This document shows positions 1 through 8,438 of a DNA stretch of 37,342 nt, one piece after another. The stretch is from contig JAAYCP010000293.1 of NCBI GenBank assembly GCA_012729695.1, positions 1 to 37,342 on the forward strand. The letters run 5' to 3'. The translations under genes were made by a program, and so were the position numbers. Source of the DNA: Actinomycetales bacterium. GTDB taxonomy: Bacteria > Actinomycetota > Actinomycetes > Actinomycetales > Dermatophilaceae. A model generated the notes under the pieces. That model did no database searches and had not been told where the DNA came from. It saw only the letters and a list, made by a program, of their open reading frames with translations. How positions within the stretch are numbered: the stretch's first letter is position 1; every line of letters begins with the position of its first letter.

Positions 1-987
1 CAGCCTGACCTCGCCGCGCTGCGCGCCGCCCTGCACGTGGTCGCCATCCCCATGCGGGTGCGCTTCCGCGGCGTGGCCGTTCGCGAGGTCGCCCTTCTCG
101 AGGGGCCGGCCGGCTGGGGCGAGTTCGGCCCCTTCCTCGAGTATGCGGTGCCTGAGGCATCGCGCTGGCTCGCCGCCGCCGTGGAGGCGGCCTGGGCAGG
201 CTGGCCCGCCCCGGTGCGCTCCACGGTCCCGGTCAACGGGACCGTCCCGGCGGTCGGTCCCGACGACGTGGCCGCCGTCCTGGAGCGCTTCCCGGGGGTG
301 ACCACCGTCAAGGTCAAGGTCGCAGAGCAGGGCCAGAGCCTCGACGACGACGTGAACCGCGTTGCGGCGGTGCGCAGCTGGCTGGGGCCATCTGGTCTCA
401 TCCGCGTCGATGCCAACGGTGGCTGGAGCGTCGAGGAGGCGCTGATGGCCGCGCGCAGGCTGGGGTCCTACGAGCTCGACTACATGGAGCAGCCGTGCCG
501 CACGGTCGAGGAGCTCGCGACCGTCCGGCGCTCCCTCGTGCGCCAGGGGATCGACGTCCGGATCGCCGCGGACGAGTCGATCCGCAAGGCCGAGGACCCG
601 GTGCTCGTGAGGGATCTCGAGGCTGCCGACGTCATCGTCGTCAAGGTGGCGCCGCTCGGTGGGGTGCGGGCGGCGCTGGAGATCGTGGCTGAGTGCGGGC
701 TCCCCGCGGTCGTGTCCTCCGCCCTCGACACCAGCGTGGGCATCGCCGGCGGCGTGGCACTGGCCGCGGCACTTCCGGAGCTGCCGTTCGCGTGTGGCCT
801 CGGCACGGTCGCTCTCCTCGCCGGCGATGTCACGACGGACTCCCTGCTGCCCGAGAACGGCGCGCTGCCAGTGCGTGGCGTCGTCCCGGACCCCCAGCTG
901 CTGGAACGGTTCTCGGCGGCTCCTGAGCGCCGCCAGTGGTGGGTCGAACGGCTCGCGGCGAGCGCCGCATACCTCGGGATCAGTTAG
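1..987 (+). CDS. menC: o-succinylbenzoate synthase MenC, 5' end cut by window
   Basis: Enolase-superfamily enzyme that dehydrates SHCHC to o-succinylbenzoate in menaquinone synthesis. The frame is open from base 1, and the first possible GTG (37) sits inside the typical N-terminal stretch (LHVVAIPMRVRFRG), so the true start probably lies outside the window. Family motifs are visible: the KVKVA strand with the catalytic lysine pair, RVDANGGW with the first metal Asp, MEQPC with the metal Glu, ADES with the third metal ligand, and VVKVAPLGG carrying the second-side lysine. The SSALDTSVGIAGG loop is typical of actinobacterial MenC. It belongs with menD, menF and menG downstream. The 3' end overlaps the convergent mycothione reductase gene by 8 bases. 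Function is well supported; only the start is uncertain. Confidence 0.93.
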   Translation, partial: QPDLAALRAALHVVAIPMRVRFRGVAVREVALLEGPAGWGEFGPFLEYAVPEASRWLAAAVEAAWAGWPAPVRSTVPVNGTVPAVGPDDVAAVLERFPGVTTVKVKVAEQGQSLDDDVNRVAAVRSWLGPSGLIRVDANGGWSVEEALMAARRLGSYELDYMEQPCRTVEELATVRRSLVRQGIDVRIAADESIRKAEDPVLVRDLEAADVIVVKVAPLGGVRAALEIVAECGLPAVVSSALDTSVGIAGGVALAAALPELPFACGLGTVALLAGDVTTDSLLPENGALPVRGVVPDPQLLERFSAAPERRQWWVERLAASAAYLGIS

Positions 988-2380
988 CCAGCGGAAGACC
1001 GAGGAGAGCGTTCTCGACGACCTCGGCGAGAGCGGGGTGGATCCAGTACTGCCCTCGGGCGACCTCGTGCGCGTGCTGCCCGAAGGTGGCCGCCTGGATG
1101 AGGGGCTGGATGAGTGTGGACGAGTCGGGGCCGATGCAGTGGGCGGCGAGGATCCGACCCTCGGGGGTGGCGTGGACGGTGAGGAGACCGTACTGGTCCT
1201 CGAGCGCCCAGCCGTAGGCGACATCGCTGAACCGCTGTGTGTAGGAGACGAACTCGACGCCCCTGACCTGGAGCTCTTCGCGGGTGGGCCCGAAGGCGGC
1301 GATCTGCGGGTAGCTGAACACGCCGTGGGGGACGACCCGGTCGTCAAGGGTCCGAGGCTCGGCATCGAGCCGGCCGAGAGCGACGGCGGCGTTGTGCGCG
1401 ACGATGCGGGCCTCGTGGTTCGCGACGTGCTTGAGCTGGTGCTCCGAGCAGATGTCGCCGAGCGCCCACACCTGCGGCGCGGTCGTGCGCAGCTGCTCGT
1501 CGACGACGAGGCGACCGTCCCACTCGGTCTGCAGACCTGCGGCCGCGGCGTCGAGCCGGTCGGTGTTCGGCGTGCGGCCGACGGCCAGGAGCACCGTGTC
1601 GGTCTCGATCTCGGTCTCACCCTCGGGCCCCCTGGTGGTGATGACCCACTGCTCACCGTCGTACCGTGCGGCTGTCGCGACGGTCCGGAGCCGGAGGTCG
1701 TAGCGGTCGGCGACGGCGGTCGCGTAGGTGGCGCTCACCTCGACCTCCTCCTGCTTGAGGACCCGGTCCGAGCGCTGCAGCTGAACGACGTCGACCCCGA
1801 AGGCCGCGAAGATGTGGGCGAACTCGCACGCCACGAAGCCTCCGCCGATGATGACCATCCGGCGCGGAAGGGTGTCCATCCGCATCACGGTGTCGGACGT
1901 GTGCACCCCGCCGGCGGGATCGAGCCGGTCCAGCCCCGGCACGTCCTCGAGAAGCACCGCACGGCTGCCGGCCGCGACGACGACGTGGTCGGCCGTGACC
2001 TCCTCCCCGCTGGACAGGCTGAGCCGGCGGTCACCGGTGAAGCGTGCCTCGGCCTTGTAGACGGTGACGTTGGGCTGGCTGACGCGGTACTCCTCGCCGC
2101 CGTCGGCGATGGGATCGATCCGGGCGAAGATCCGGTCCCGGATCGCGGCCCAGTCGGCGCGGGCTCTTTCGATCGTCACGCCGATGCGGGCAGCGTCGTG
2201 GGCCTGCTCCACACGGTCGGCCGGGAGGACGAACATCTTCGTGGGGATGCAGCCGACGTTCAGGCAGGTCCCGCCGAACCTTCCGGCCTCGATGATCGCG
2301 ACGTCGACGTCATCGAAGTGCTCGGTGAGCAGGGAGTTGCCCGAGCCGGTGCCGATGATGACGAGCTCGTGATGAGGCAT
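980..2380 (-). CDS. mtr: mycothione reductase
   Basis: FAD-dependent disulfide reductase that uses NADPH to reduce mycothione (oxidised mycothiol) in the cytosol. The protein is 466 aa, normal for the family. It has an N-terminal FAD-binding GTGSGN loop (residues 10-15), the redox-active pair in CLNVGC (Cys39 and Cys44), a central NAD(P) Rossmann motif (IIGGGFVACEFA), an ALGD FAD motif, and a C-terminal dimer domain ending with the active-site His448-Glu453 pair (HPALAE). The sequence GRFGGTCLNVGCIPTKMFV fits mycothione reductase better than dihydrolipoamide dehydrogenase or glutathione reductase. It is convergent with menC (8-base overlap) and divergent from the small WXG-like gene, with 93 bases between them. 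It indicates a mycothiol-using actinobacterium. Glutathione reductase is unlikely in this lineage. Confidence 0.93.
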   Translation of the reverse strand: MPHHELVIIGTGSGNSLLTEHFDDVDVAIIEAGRFGGTCLNVGCIPTKMFVLPADRVEQAHDAARIGVTIERARADWAAIRDRIFARIDPIADGGEEYRVSQPNVTVYKAEARFTGDRRLSLSSGEEVTADHVVVAAGSRAVLLEDVPGLDRLDPAGGVHTSDTVMRMDTLPRRMVIIGGGFVACEFAHIFAAFGVDVVQLQRSDRVLKQEEVEVSATYATAVADRYDLRLRTVATAARYDGEQWVITTRGPEGETEIETDTVLLAVGRTPNTDRLDAAAAGLQTEWDGRLVVDEQLRTTAPQVWALGDICSEHQLKHVANHEARIVAHNAAVALGRLDAEPRTLDDRVVPHGVFSYPQIAAFGPTREELQVRGVEFVSYTQRFSDVAYGWALEDQYGLLTVHATPEGRILAAHCIGPDSSTLIQPLIQAATFGQHAHEVARGQYWIHPALAEVVENALLGLPLAN

Positions 2381-2473
2381 GCCCAGAGCCTACGAGGCGG
2401 GGCAATGCGGTTGTCCCCCTCCCTGGCCGACGACGGGCGTGTCCTCCCCAGCCCGGGCCCGGGGGTAGGAGAC

Positions 2474-2767
2474 ATGTCGTGCGACGGGTTGGCTGGGGTC
2501 ATGTCGGCTCACGATCCCCACGAGGCAGCGGCTGCAGCGGAGCAGCTCGAGAGCGCCCGCCACGAGGTGCTCCGACTGCGTGAGGACATCGAGGAGGTGT
2601 GCGACCGCATCCGGGCGATCGCCCGGTGCGCGTGGTCCGGGCCGGCCGCCGAGGCCTGGCGGGCCCGACTCGGCGACCTGGGCGTGGAGGGGCAGAGTGC
2701 TCTCGACGACCTGGACCGGCTGGGCGCGGACCTGCGGACAGCGGCCGACCGGGCGGGGAAGGGGTGA
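2474..2767 (+). CDS. small WXG100-like helical protein
   Basis: Predicted 97-aa protein, or 88 aa from the alternative ATG at 2501. The first ATG (2474) is preceded by a G-rich run and AGGAG, so I prefer it, weakly. The chain is two charged amphipathic helices separated by Trp-Ser-Gly (residues 54-56). This is the helix-WXG-helix plan of the EsxA/WXG100 superfamily, at the usual size of about 100 aa. There is no signal peptide and no membrane segment. The stop overlaps the GTG start of the hydrolase gene (GTGA), so the two are probably co-translated and act together. No ESX secretion gene is in view, so secretion is speculative. It could instead be a simple coiled-coil partner of the hydrolase. 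Confidence 0.6.
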   Translation: MSCDGLAGVMSAHDPHEAAAAAEQLESARHEVLRLREDIEEVCDRIRAIARCAWSGPAAEAWRARLGDLGVEGQSALDDLDRLGADLRTAADRAGKG

Positions 2768-3966
2768 TTCCTGGACCGTTCCTTGCTCCCGGATCCGGCG
2801 TGCCCGGCTCGGACATCACCGTCCGCGGTGGTGCGGGCAGCATGGCGGTGTCGTTCGACGAGCTCTCCGCCAGCCTCGGCCGGCTCGCGGACTGTGTGGA
2901 GGTGATCCGCCTCGTCGGCCACCGGATCCACCTGCTGGACTGGCTCACCCCGGCCGTCGCCCGCAGCGTGCCGGCGGATGCGGTGGCGGTGGTCGACCGC
3001 ACCCGCACCGGCCTCGTCGTCGCCCTGGGTCGGCTCGCCGAGCATGTCCAGGGACACACGTGGCGGACGCGGAAGGCGCTCACCGCATACTGGCTGGCCC
3101 AGCGGGATGCCGAGCTCGGTGTCCTGCATGCCCGCATCGCCTACCCCGCGCTCATCCTTGCCACGACCCAGCTGCGGATCCTCGGGCTGCTCCGGGACGG
3201 GACGGCGGCGCGTGCGGAGCCCGTGCCGGTCGGTGTCGACACCCGGGTGGAGATCCGGGACCTGGCCTCCATCGTCACCTCCCAGTCGCTCCTCTCAGGA
3301 GGATCCACGGTGCGCGTCGTGCAGCTCCCGCGGCCCGACGGCACCTCCGCGTGGATCGTCCAGATCCCGGGCACCGTCACCTGGAACCCGTCGGCCGGCG
3401 AGCAGCCCAACGACCTGACGGCCGACCTGGAGCTCATGGCGCGGCGCTCAGCCACCCTCAGCGTGGGTGTGCTCGACGCGCTCGACCAGGCACAGCGGGC
3501 CGCAGGGCGCGTCGGCTTGAGGGACCCGGTCATGCTCACCGGCCACAGTCTCGGCGGCATCGCGGCGGCGTCGATCGCGGCGACTCCGGGCGCTCGCGAG
3601 CGGCACAACATCACCCACGTGGTCACCGTGGGATCTCCCGTCGCCCACATCGCGGTGCCTGAGGAGGTCGAGGTCCTCTCTCTCGTGCACACCAGGGATG
3701 TCGTCACCCGTCTCGGTCTCGCCCCCAACCCGGACCGGCTCACCTGGACCACGGTGGAGCGGGATGTCTCCGACCACGGAGCCGTCGGCTACCGGGAGAC
3801 GTCGCGGCTCGCCGCCGAGGCGATCCGGACCGGATCCGATCCCTCGCTCGTGCGCTGGGCAGCGACGGCGGCGCCATTCCTCGGCGCGGGGACGGTGTCG
3901 CGCGGGACGGCCGACCAGAGGGTGAACGACTACCGCGTTCGCAGGGTGACAGAATCGCGGACGTGA
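2764..3966 (+). CDS. alpha/beta hydrolase (lipase-like) with WXG-like N-terminal region
   Basis: 400-aa protein starting at a GTG that overlaps the preceding stop, with GGAAGGGG just upstream. An ATG at 2842 is the alternative. The first ~170 residues are helical and predicted non-catalytic. The C-terminal half is a lipase fold: GHSLGG nucleophile elbow with Ser262, likely Asp312 in HTRDVV, and His338 in SDHGAVGY, which completes a plausible Ser-Asp-His triad. VVTVGSPV after the elbow is typical of class 3 lipase-like enzymes. There is no obvious signal peptide. Its substrate cannot be told from sequence. The stop overlaps menD (GTGA), so it lies in the same transcript, but a role in menaquinone synthesis is not implied; the WXG-like partner points to an envelope or export role. 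Confidence 0.75.
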   Translation: MIPGPFLAPGSGVPGSDITVRGGAGSMAVSFDELSASLGRLADCVEVIRLVGHRIHLLDWLTPAVARSVPADAVAVVDRTRTGLVVALGRLAEHVQGHTWRTRKALTAYWLAQRDAELGVLHARIAYPALILATTQLRILGLLRDGTAARAEPVPVGVDTRVEIRDLASIVTSQSLLSGGSTVRVVQLPRPDGTSAWIVQIPGTVTWNPSAGEQPNDLTADLELMARRSATLSVGVLDALDQAQRAAGRVGLRDPVMLTGHSLGGIAAASIAATPGARERHNITHVVTVGSPVAHIAVPEEVEVLSLVHTRDVVTRLGLAPNPDRLTWTTVERDVSDHGAVGYRETSRLAAEAIRTGSDPSLVRWAATAAPFLGAGTVSRGTADQRVNDYRVRRVTESRT

Positions 3967-5681
3967 ATCCCTCGACGAGCCTGGCCCGCGACATCGTCGA
4001 CGGACTCATCACAGGGGGGGTGCGCCACGTCGTCCTCGCGCCGGGGTCCCGGTCGGCACCGCTCGCCTACGAGCTCCTCGCGGCCAGCCGCGCCGGCCTG
4101 CTGGAGCTGCACGTGCGGGTCGACGAGCGAGCTGCGGGCTTCCTGGCCCTGGGGCTCGGGAAGGTGACCCGCGTTCCAGCAGCCATCGTGACGACCTCGG
4201 GCACAGCGGTGGCGAACCTCCACCCAGCCGTCCTCGAGGCGCACCACGGGCTCGTCCCGCTCATCGTCCTCAGCGCCGACCGCCCGCCGGAGCTGCGGGG
4301 TATCGGCGCGAACCAGACCACGGTCCAACCGGGCATGTTCGGTGAGTCGGTGCGGCTCCAGGCCGAGCTGCGCCCCGAGGATGATCCTGAGAGCCGACAC
4401 GCGTTGCTGCAGAAGGCGATTCGCGCCGCCTGTCTCGGGCCGGACGCGACGGGCCCTGCGAGTCCGATAGCGGGCCTCGACATCGCCGGCCCGGTACACC
4501 TCAACGTCGCACTCCGGGAGCCGCTCGTCCCCGACCTCGACGACCCGGTCCGGACCCAGTGGCCGGTCGCGGGTGAGCCGCCATCGCGGGATGGCGGGCC
4601 GGCCCATGCGAAGGTGGCCCTCTCCCTCCCCGAGCGCACGCTCGTCATCATTGGCGACCTCCCCGACCCCGCCGATGCGCGCACCCTGGCCACCGCCTTC
4701 GGCCGCCAGGGCTGGCCTGTCGTCTCCGAGCCGTTCGGGGAGCATCCGCTCGGTCCGACCGCGATCTCACACGGACCGCTGCTCCTCGGCACCTCGTGGT
4801 ACGAGGCGAACCAGCCCGAGCGGATCGTCGTCGCGGGCCGGGTCACTCTCTCACGGCCCATGCGCGCGGCGCTGACCGCGGATCCCTCACGCGTGACCTA
4901 TGTCAGCGTCGGCCCGCGGTGGCTCGGCCCGTCCTATCCGGTCGGTGAGACGGTCGTCGCCCGGGCCGACTCGCTCGAGCCGGAGCGCGCAGACGGAGCG
5001 GATCCGAGCACATGGCTGCACTCGTGGCAGGTTGTGAGCAGTGCTGTGGGAGAGGCGATTACGCCTGCCCTGGAGTGGGGGACCGGACCCGGCACAGCGG
5101 CGCACCTGCTGTCTGTCCTTCCGATCGATGCCACCCTCGTGGTCGGCTCGTCCAACTCGGTGAGGGACCTGGAGCTCGCGGCGGACTGGTCGACGGTGTC
5201 CGACCTCCAGGTCGTCGCGAACCGCGGTCTGGCGGGCATCGACGGGGTGGTGTCGACCGCGGTGGGGGTGGCGCTGTCCAACGCAGGTCCGACGTACGCG
5301 CTCGTCGGGGACCTGACCTTCCTCCATGACGCGAACGCCCTGCTCATCGGCCCGGGGGAGTGGCGGCCGGACCTCACAGTGGTCGTCGTCAACGACGACG
5401 GCGGCGGGATCTTCAGCACTCTCGAGCCCGGTGAGCCGGAGCGCGCGGCCGACTTCGAGAGGATCTTCGGCACCCCTACCGGGGCGCGGCTCGAGGACCT
5501 CGCCCGCGCATACGGCGTCGGGTATGCGCGGGTCGAGTCGGCGGCCGGGCTCGCCGACCGGGTGAATGAGCGGGTGTCGGGACCGCGGGTCCTGGAGGTG
5601 CCCCTCGACCGGAGTCGGCACCGCTCGCTGCGCCAGCGGTTGCGGGAGCTGGCGGAGTCGGCGACAGCAACACTCCCCTAG
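3963..5681 (+). CDS. menD: SEPHCHC synthase MenD
   Basis: Thiamine-diphosphate enzyme that joins isochorismate and 2-oxoglutarate to make 2-succinyl-5-enolpyruvyl-6-hydroxy-3-cyclohexene-1-carboxylate, the first committed menaquinone step. 572 aa, full length. The start is GTG, overlapping the hydrolase stop (GTGA). The N-terminal pyrimidine-binding domain has APGSRSAPL and the cofactor-activating Glu55 in HVRVDERAAGF. TTSGTAVANLHPAVLEA and LSADRPPEL follow, as in the family. The C-terminal cofactor domain carries GDLTFLHD and VVVNDDGGGIFSTLE, which bind Mg-diphosphate. The next gene (isochorismate synthase) supplies its substrate from the opposite strand, ending 20 bases away. Confidence 0.96.
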   Translation: MNPSTSLARDIVDGLITGGVRHVVLAPGSRSAPLAYELLAASRAGLLELHVRVDERAAGFLALGLGKVTRVPAAIVTTSGTAVANLHPAVLEAHHGLVPLIVLSADRPPELRGIGANQTTVQPGMFGESVRLQAELRPEDDPESRHALLQKAIRAACLGPDATGPASPIAGLDIAGPVHLNVALREPLVPDLDDPVRTQWPVAGEPPSRDGGPAHAKVALSLPERTLVIIGDLPDPADARTLATAFGRQGWPVVSEPFGEHPLGPTAISHGPLLLGTSWYEANQPERIVVAGRVTLSRPMRAALTADPSRVTYVSVGPRWLGPSYPVGETVVARADSLEPERADGADPSTWLHSWQVVSSAVGEAITPALEWGTGPGTAAHLLSVLPIDATLVVGSSNSVRDLELAADWSTVSDLQVVANRGLAGIDGVVSTAVGVALSNAGPTYALVGDLTFLHDANALLIGPGEWRPDLTVVVVNDDGGGIFSTLEPGEPERAADFERIFGTPTGARLEDLARAYGVGYARVESAAGLADRVNERVSGPRVLEVPLDRSRHRSLRQRLRELAESATATLP

Positions 5682-5700
5682 ACCGGCTGCGCCGTCCTAC

Positions 5701-7011
5701 CTACTTCTGGAGAGGCGGGGCCGTCAGCGCGTCGCGCATGGGCACGAACTTGGCGTCCGACTCGGCCACCTCGGCCTCCGGGTCCGAGCCGGCGACGATC
5801 CCGCAGCCGGCATAGAGCCGCATCCGGGCCGGGTCCGAGGGGACGAGCGCTCCGCACCGCAGGGCGATGCCCCACTCGCCGTCACCCTCCGCGTCCATCC
5901 AGCCCACCGGCCCGGCGTAGCGTGCCCGGTCCATGCCCTCGATGTCGGCGATGAGCGCGTCGGCCTGCCTCGTCGGCGTGCCGCAGACGGCTGCCGAGGG
6001 GTGCAGTGCTGCAGCGAGGCTGAGCGAGGTGGTCCGGTCACCGAGGACACCGGCGACGTCCGTCGCAAGGTGCATGACGTTGGTGAGGTGGAGGACGAAG
6101 GGAGCCTCGGGCACGTTCATGGAGTAGCAGTGCTTCCGGAGGGCGTCCGCGACGGAGCGCACCGCATACTCGTGCTCCTCGAGATCCTTCGAGGACCGGG
6201 CGAGGGAGGCGGCGAGAGCCAGGTCGTGCTCGTCGTCCCCGGTCCGCCGGATCGTGCCGGCGAGGACCCTCGAGTGCACGAGTCCCTTGTCGAGGCGGAC
6301 GAGCAGCTCCGGCGTGGCGCCGACGAGGCCGTCGACCGAGAACACCCAGGTGTTGTCGTAGCGCTCGGCGAGCCGCGCGAGAAGCCAGCGGATGTCGATC
6401 GCGCTGTCAGCGGCCACCTCGAGGTCCCGGGCGAGCACGACCTTGTCGAGCTCACCCGCCGTGATTCGAGTCACCGCGGACCGGACGACACTGGCCCACT
6501 CCGGACTCGATCGGGCGCCGTCCGCGAAGCGCACGCCGATGGGCTGCTCCGGGGGGCTCGCCTCGAGCTGCGGCACGGCCGGCGCGGAGCCCACTCCGAG
6601 CGTGGTCACCCAGGCCTGGTCCCCCCGACGGCCGACGACGACCTGGGGGACGACGAGCGTTCCACCGGCCGGTGAGTCCGCCGAGTAGGAGAAGCTGCCG
6701 AGCGCGATAGGGCCGCTTCCTGCGACCCCGACGGGATTGTGGACCTGAGCGGTGCTCACAAGGTCCTGCCACCAGCGCTCGGCCTGGGCGAACCGGTCGG
6801 GACCGGAGGTCACGGTCGAGGCCACGCGCCCCCACCCGACGAAGCCCTCGCCCCGGCGCACCCAGGAGACCAGCTGGTCGGCACCGATGCCAGGCATGAC
6901 CGACAGCAGGTCGTGGGCGAGGGAGAGCGGGATGGGGACGGTTCGGGCGACGAGAGGGCCGGTGGCGGTCCGGGCGTCGTCGTGCGTTCCCGACTCTGGC
7001 AGGAGGGTCAT
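5701..7011 (-). CDS. menF: isochorismate synthase MenF
   Basis: Chorismate-utilising enzyme that isomerises chorismate to isochorismate for MenD. 436 aa from the ATG at 7011; a TTG at 7020, with GGAG at a better distance, is an alternative start. The C-terminal catalytic domain shows the family pattern: KVVLARDLEV, GATPELLVR, LAGTIRR, SSKDLEEHEYAV with the Mg-binding Glu, LHPSAAVCGTP and VGWMDAEGDGEWGIALRCG. It ends with the GCGIVAGSDPEAE loop. It is on the minus strand, convergent with menD and divergent from menG with 84 bases between starts. In this setting it is the menaquinone isoform, not a siderophore isoform (EntC/DhbC), because men genes flank it and no siderophore genes are visible. 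Confidence 0.93.
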   Translation of the reverse strand: MTLLPESGTHDDARTATGPLVARTVPIPLSLAHDLLSVMPGIGADQLVSWVRRGEGFVGWGRVASTVTSGPDRFAQAERWWQDLVSTAQVHNPVGVAGSGPIALGSFSYSADSPAGGTLVVPQVVVGRRGDQAWVTTLGVGSAPAVPQLEASPPEQPIGVRFADGARSSPEWASVVRSAVTRITAGELDKVVLARDLEVAADSAIDIRWLLARLAERYDNTWVFSVDGLVGATPELLVRLDKGLVHSRVLAGTIRRTGDDEHDLALAASLARSSKDLEEHEYAVRSVADALRKHCYSMNVPEAPFVLHLTNVMHLATDVAGVLGDRTTSLSLAAALHPSAAVCGTPTRQADALIADIEGMDRARYAGPVGWMDAEGDGEWGIALRCGALVPSDPARMRLYAGCGIVAGSDPEAEVAESDAKFVPMRDALTAPPLQK

Positions 7012-7095
7012 CGTCGGCAAGGATACGACTCCAGCGGCACAGGCACGGCACTGCTGTGGTCCGAGCCCGTCACTTCGTGCGGGATGATGTGACGC

Positions 7096-7791
7096 ATGAC
7101 TCGCGCCAGCCTCGACAAGCTGCCCCACGACGTCGCCGCGATGTTCGACGACGTCGCAGGCCGCTACGACCTGACCAACGACGTTCTCTCCATGGGCCAG
7201 GACCGCCTGTGGCGGCGTGCAGTGGTCAAGGCCGTCGCCGGCAAGCCGGGGGAGACCGTCCTCGACATCGCGGCGGGGACCGGTACCTCGAGTGAGCCCT
7301 TCGCGGACGCGGGGGTCAGGGTCGTGCCGGCCGACTTCTCCCAAGGCATGCTCCGGGTCGGGCGGGGCCGTCGCCCGGACCTGGCCTTCACCGCCGCGGA
7401 CGCCATGCGGCTGCCCTTCGCCGACGACTCCTTCGATGCCGTCACGATGAGCTTCGGGCTGCGCAACGTCGCTGACACCGCGGTGGCACTCGCTGAGTTC
7501 CTTCGCGTCACCCGGCCCGGTGGCCGACTGGTCATCTGCGAGTTCAGTGCGCCGACGAACAAGTACTTCCGACGGATCTACCAGCAGTACCTCATGAAGT
7601 CGCTGCCGAGTGTGGCTCGTCGGATCAGCTCCAACCCCGACTCCTACGTCTATCTCGCCGAGTCCATCCAGGCCTGGCCCGACCAGGCCGAGCTGGCCCA
7701 GGTCATCTCCGACACCGGCTGGGAGAAGGTCGAGTGGCGCAACCTCAGTGGCGGGATCGTGGCCCTGCACCGCGCCTACAAGCCGGCGTGA
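7096..7791 (+). CDS. menG: demethylmenaquinone methyltransferase
   Basis: SAM-dependent C-methyltransferase for the last step of menaquinone synthesis; also called UbiE. 231 aa, full length. The family signature [17 protein letters not shown] spans residues 24-40. SAM-binding motif I is [10 protein letters not shown] (55-64), and SFGLRNVAD and [15 protein letters not shown] match motif II and post-motif regions. It is soluble and acts at the membrane on the lipid substrate. It diverges from menF and is followed by the 269-base nuo control region, so it is probably transcribed separately from the nuo operon. An organism with no visible ubiquinone genes makes the menaquinone-only role likely. 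Confidence 0.95.
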   Translation: MTRASLDKLPHDVAAMFDDVAGRYDLTNDVLSMGQDRLWRRAVVKAVAGKPGETVLDIAAGTGTSSEPFADAGVRVVPADFSQGMLRVGRGRRPDLAFTAADAMRLPFADDSFDAVTMSFGLRNVADTAVALAEFLRVTRPGGRLVICEFSAPTNKYFRRIYQQYLMKSLPSVARRISSNPDSYVYLAESIQAWPDQAELAQVISDTGWEKVEWRNLSGGIVALHRAYKPA

Positions 7792-7865
7792 CTCACGGTC
7801 CGGTGACTCGGTTAGGTGACCCTTAGTAGGTCCTCTCCAGAGAACCTTCATAGACTCTCCATCGC

Positions 7866-7883
7866 TCGTGAATGGAATCACAA
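7866..7883. promoter_or_regulatory. putative Rex operator upstream of nuoA
   Basis: The 18-mer TCGTGAATGGAATCACAA matches the Rex consensus TTGTGAANNNNTTCACAA at 12 of 14 defined positions and is an imperfect palindrome. It lies 178 bases before nuoA and about 10 bases downstream of a possible -10 element (TAGACT at 7851-7856), where a bound repressor could block initiation. Rex senses NADH/NAD+ and represses nuo and cyd operons in Streptomyces. No clear -35 is visible at the right distance. Confidence 0.6.
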
Positions 7884-7945
7884 GCGACGTGCGGTGGGTG
7901 TCCGAAGGGCATGCCCTGGAGTCCACCCCTAGGATGAGGATGCAC

Positions 7946-7966
7946 GTGCGCTGTGATCCAGCGCAC
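7946..7966 (+). other. perfect hairpin in nuo leader
   Basis: GTGCGCTG (7946-7953) and CAGCGCAC (7959-7966) form an 8-bp perfect inverted repeat with a 5-base loop. No T-tract follows, so it is not a standard terminator. If transcription starts near 7863 it would fold in the 5' leader; otherwise it could be a dyad operator. Confidence 0.45.
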
Positions 7967-7976
7967 ACGAGGCGCC

Positions 7977-8037
7977 TGACTGATTCGATTGACTGATTTC
8001 GCACGAAGCACCACGTCCGATACCGCTCACGTCCGAT
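7977..8037 (+). repeat. two tandem short direct repeats before nuoA
   Basis: TGACTGATT occurs at 7977-7985 and 7990-7998 (13-base period). CACGTCCGAT occurs at 8012-8021 and 8028-8037 (16-base period). They sit between the hairpin and the nuoA ribosome-binding region (GAAAGGGG, 8041-8048). Function unknown; direct repeats like these can be activator sites or replication-slippage products. Confidence 0.5.
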
Positions 8038-8060
8038 CCTGAAAGGGGCATCACTTCCCG

Positions 8061-8426
8061 ATGGATAACCCCTACGCCCCCATGCTTCTCCTGGTCGCTC
8101 TCGGCGCCGGGTTCGTCGTCTTCTCGGTGGGGCTGGCCCAGATCGTCGGTCCGAAGCGGTACAACCGGGCCAAGGCCGAGGCCTACGAGTGCGGGATCCA
8201 GCCCTCTCCCCAGGCCCACGAGGGTGGACGCTTCCCCATCAAGTACTACCTGACCGCGATGCTCTTCATCATCTTCGATGTAGAGGCCGTCTTCCTCTAC
8301 CCGTACGCGGTGGCCTTCGACCAGCTCGGGCTGTTCACCCTGCTCGCGATGATCCTGTTCCTCCTGAACGCCTTCTTCATCGCCGACGCCTATGTGTGGA
8401 AGCGTGGCGGGTTCGAGTGGGACTGA
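8061..8426 (+). CDS. nuoA: NADH-quinone oxidoreductase subunit A
   Basis: Membrane subunit of Complex I at the joint between the quinone-reducing and proton-pumping arms. 121 aa, three predicted transmembrane helices (about residues 7-27, 62-82, 90-112). The conserved loop between TM1 and TM2 contains YECG, and FIIFDVEAVFLYP is the family signature at the start of TM2. First gene of a complete 14-gene operon that follows a 269-base control region. The ribosome-binding stretch GAAAGGGG lies 12 bases before the ATG, rather far. A 109-base gap separates it from nuoB, and that gap holds two tiny coupled ORFs. Confidence 0.96.
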   Translation: MDNPYAPMLLLVALGAGFVVFSVGLAQIVGPKRYNRAKAEAYECGIQPSPQAHEGGRFPIKYYLTAMLFIIFDVEAVFLYPYAVAFDQLGLFTLLAMILFLLNAFFIADAYVWKRGGFEWD

Positions 8427-8438
8427 GGCGACTGAGAG

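Noticed and set aside
659..2767. Long plus-strand frame antisense to mycothione reductase
   Set aside because: Only its last ~97 codons (WXG-like gene) are plausible; the remainder is the shadow of the minus-strand reductase.
7811..7830. TTAGGTGACCCTTAG as a DtxR/IdeR iron box upstream of nuo
   Set aside because: Only about 10 of 19 positions agree and the second half-site is missing.
7823..8014. Minus-strand ORF inside the nuo control region
   Set aside because: No ribosome-binding site or recognisable product, and it would cross the Rex-like site and the hairpin.
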